From NCBI GenBank assembly GCA_026419405.1, contig JANZZL010000031.1, positions 36,088-100,087 of the forward strand: a stretch of DNA of 64,000 bases. The letters are read 5' to 3'. Below the pieces are notes generated by a model. The model did not search any database. It was not told the origin of the DNA and saw nothing but the letters and a program-made list of their open reading frames with translations. The translations under genes were made by a program, and so were the position numbers. Origin of the DNA: Paracoccaceae bacterium (GTDB taxonomy: Bacteria > Pseudomonadota > Alphaproteobacteria > Rhodobacterales > Rhodobacteraceae). The stretch's first letter is position 1. Every line of letters begins with the position of its first letter. This document shows positions 62,775 to 64,000 of this stretch, in pieces.

Positions 62775-64000
62775 TCAGCGCCGGTCGCGGATCGCGTAGA
62801 AGACGAGGACGAGGAGGCTCCAGCCGAGGAACAGCGTCGCGCCGGTCAGGCCGAGGAGCAGCAGCCGCCGGGGGTATTCGGCGCGCTCCGCCCGCGTCGG
62901 CGCGACATAGGCGGCAAGGTAGCGCGACTGGCGCTGTGCCCGGGCGAGCGCCGCGTCATGGGCGGCCAGCGCGGCGAGGTAGGACTGCTCGGCGAACTCC
63001 AGATCGACCGAGAGCCGCTCGTAATCGGCCACCAGGGACGCATAGGCGGCATCGCCCGCGCCGCCGCCGCCGGCCATGCCGAAACGGCTGCGTTCGGCCG
63101 CGATCCGCGCCTCGATCACGGCCACCTTGCGCTCGGCCTGAACCACCCGCTGATCCGTCTCCCGCGTGGTCTCGCGCAGCAGGTCGAGGTCGATGAGCGC
63201 CTCGACGAGCTGGCCCTCGAGACTGGCCAGAAGCCCCATCCGGCCCTGGATGTCGGCCGCCGGATCGACGATCTGGGTGCGCGCGCGGAACTCGGTCAGG
63301 GCCTGGCGCGCCGCGACGAGGCGGGCGACCGCGCGTTCGAGTTCGGCCCGCGCATAGCGCGTGGCGTCCTCGCGCGCGATCGAGGACATCGCGTTGATCA
63401 TCGCGGTCGACTCGTCGACGATCGCCTGCGCGATCGCCTGCGCATCGTCCGGCGAGAAGGCCTGCACGCGCAGCTCGATCAACCCGCTCGACCGGTCGTA
63501 GAACACCTTCACCATGCGCGGCCAGTAGGCGGTGAGGTCCTCGATCGTCGCGCCGGGCCAGAGCGCGAACACCGGATCCTCGATCCGGCCGAAGGCGCGG
63601 CGCAGGTCGATCCGGGCGTCCACGCGCCGCACCATCTCCTGGCTGCGGATGAACTCGTAGAGCACATCGGCATCCGACGTGCCCGATCCCGAAAGGCTGG
63701 TGATGCCGCCGAGGATCTCGACCGCGGGGTCGCTCTCCTCGCGGCGGACCGAGAAGCCGGCGTGGCTGGCATACTGGTCGAGGGCGATGGTGAACAGGTA
63801 GCGTCCGGCCGCGCCGAGCGGGGCGACCACGCAGAGCAGGAAGGCGAGGAGCATCCCGGCATGGCGCCGCCGCGGCCGGGCCGGGCGGGCCGGCGGGCGG
63901 ACCGCGAACGGCGCGGGATCCGGCCCGGCAGGCGCCCCGCTCGGCGGGCCGTCAGGCAGCGGCGCGGCGCCGCCGGGGGGCTTGCGGCCGGGGCCGGGGC
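62775..64000 (-). CDS. Capsule polysaccharide export inner-membrane protein, KpsE/CtrB-like (partial)
   Basis: The frame is open to the window edge, so the true start lies outside. Visible are a Pro-rich cytoplasmic N-part, a first membrane helix (MLLAFLLCVVAPLGAAGRYL), a periplasmic domain, and a long coiled-coil region (residues about 145-320 from that Met). A second membrane helix (LLLLGLTGATLFLGWSLLVL) ends with a short RDRR tail. This two-helix polysaccharide co-polymerase layout and placement directly before the kpsT-like gene indicate the KpsE/CtrB/BexC family linking exporter to outer-membrane channel. Confidence 0.85.
   Translation of the reverse strand, partial: PGPGRKPPGGAAPLPDGPPSGAPAGPDPAPFAVRPPARPARPRRRHAGMLLAFLLCVVAPLGAAGRYLFTIALDQYASHAGFSVRREESDPAVEILGGITSLSGSGTSDADVLYEFIRSQEMVRRVDARIDLRRAFGRIEDPVFALWPGATIEDLTAYWPRMVKVFYDRSSGLIELRVQAFSPDDAQAIAQAIVDESTAMINAMSSIAREDATRYARAELERAVARLVAARQALTEFRARTQIVDPAADIQGRMGLLASLEGQLVEALIDLDLLRETTRETDQRVVQAERKVAVIEARIAAERSRFGMAGGGGAGDAAYASLVADYERLSVDLEFAEQSYLAALAAHDAALARAQRQSRYLAAYVAPTRAERAEYPRRLLLLGLTGATLFLGWSLLVLVFYAIRDRR

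Overview
The window is a very GC-rich, gene-dense piece of bacterial chromosome. Gene content and protein style point to an alphaproteobacterium of the order Rhodobacterales (Rhodobacteraceae/Paracoccaceae type). Pointers are a class II RpoH sigma factor, a GcvT-family dimethylglycine/sarcosine dehydrogenase-like enzyme, an IalB-family protein, the rsmI-yraN-gshB block divergent from a PBP-activator lipoprotein, an FnrL-like box, and many ATGA/GTGA stop-start overlaps. No rRNA, tRNA, insertion sequence, integrase or phage gene was seen. All calls come from reading the sequence and from family knowledge; no database search was run.

Layout. 1-4573: GDP-mannose precursor genes (manC cut by the window edge, a phosphomannomutase) and a sugar oxidoreductase/isomerase pair. 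4730-7228: a large GcvT-family flavoprotein. 7240-10044 (minus): coaBC-dut-moeB/thiF. 10220-11904 (minus): rpoH (class II) overlapped by a ChaN-like gene. 11946-14229: cobU/cobP and yifB. 14195-17384 (minus): rsmI-yraN-gshB-esterase, divergent from 17483-22981 (PBP activator-glnD-murJ, all overlapping). 22994-27459: rhomboid-like protein, trpS, aminotransferase, unknown membrane protein, universal stress protein. 27463-29274 (minus): miaB followed by a decayed hydratase pseudogene. 29380-33328: glycosyltransferase-like protein, 2OG-Fe oxygenase, copper-chaperone pair, rpmB, asparaginase. 33506-36457: IalB-like protein, then a three-gene surface-sugar operon (oxidoreductase, CMP-sugar synthetase, SDR). 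36616-39947: a tiny beta-solenoid protein, LysE exporter, rlmN, an orphan tatA with a zinc-ribbon membrane partner. 40039-46235: EF-G-like GTPase, LOG-family hydrolase, dapD, a 785-bp gap with a 61-bp-period repeat, a small unknown gene, dapE. 46220-48813: CDF transporter, SH3 protein, glyoxylate-reductase-like dehydrogenase.

48816-64000 (minus strand throughout) is the accessory-looking end. Two large RTX proteins (a subtilisin-like protease and a protein with a propeller-like N-terminus) bracket a five-gene overlapping operon. The operon holds a COG5610-type HAD protein, three glycosyltransferases and a sulfotransferase-like P-loop protein. Upstream lie kpsT-like and kpsE-like capsule export genes, the latter cut by the window edge. 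With the mannose genes at the left edge and the CMP-sugar trio, this suggests substantial investment in surface or secreted glycans.

The observations most worth a second look are: the 29/32-nt repeat/spacer-like array at 43972-44123; a composite super-repeat shared by the two RTX proteins around the glycan operon; a rhomboid-fold protein without its catalytic dyad; an EF-G paralogue without a normal G3 motif; and the hydratase pseudogene after miaB.
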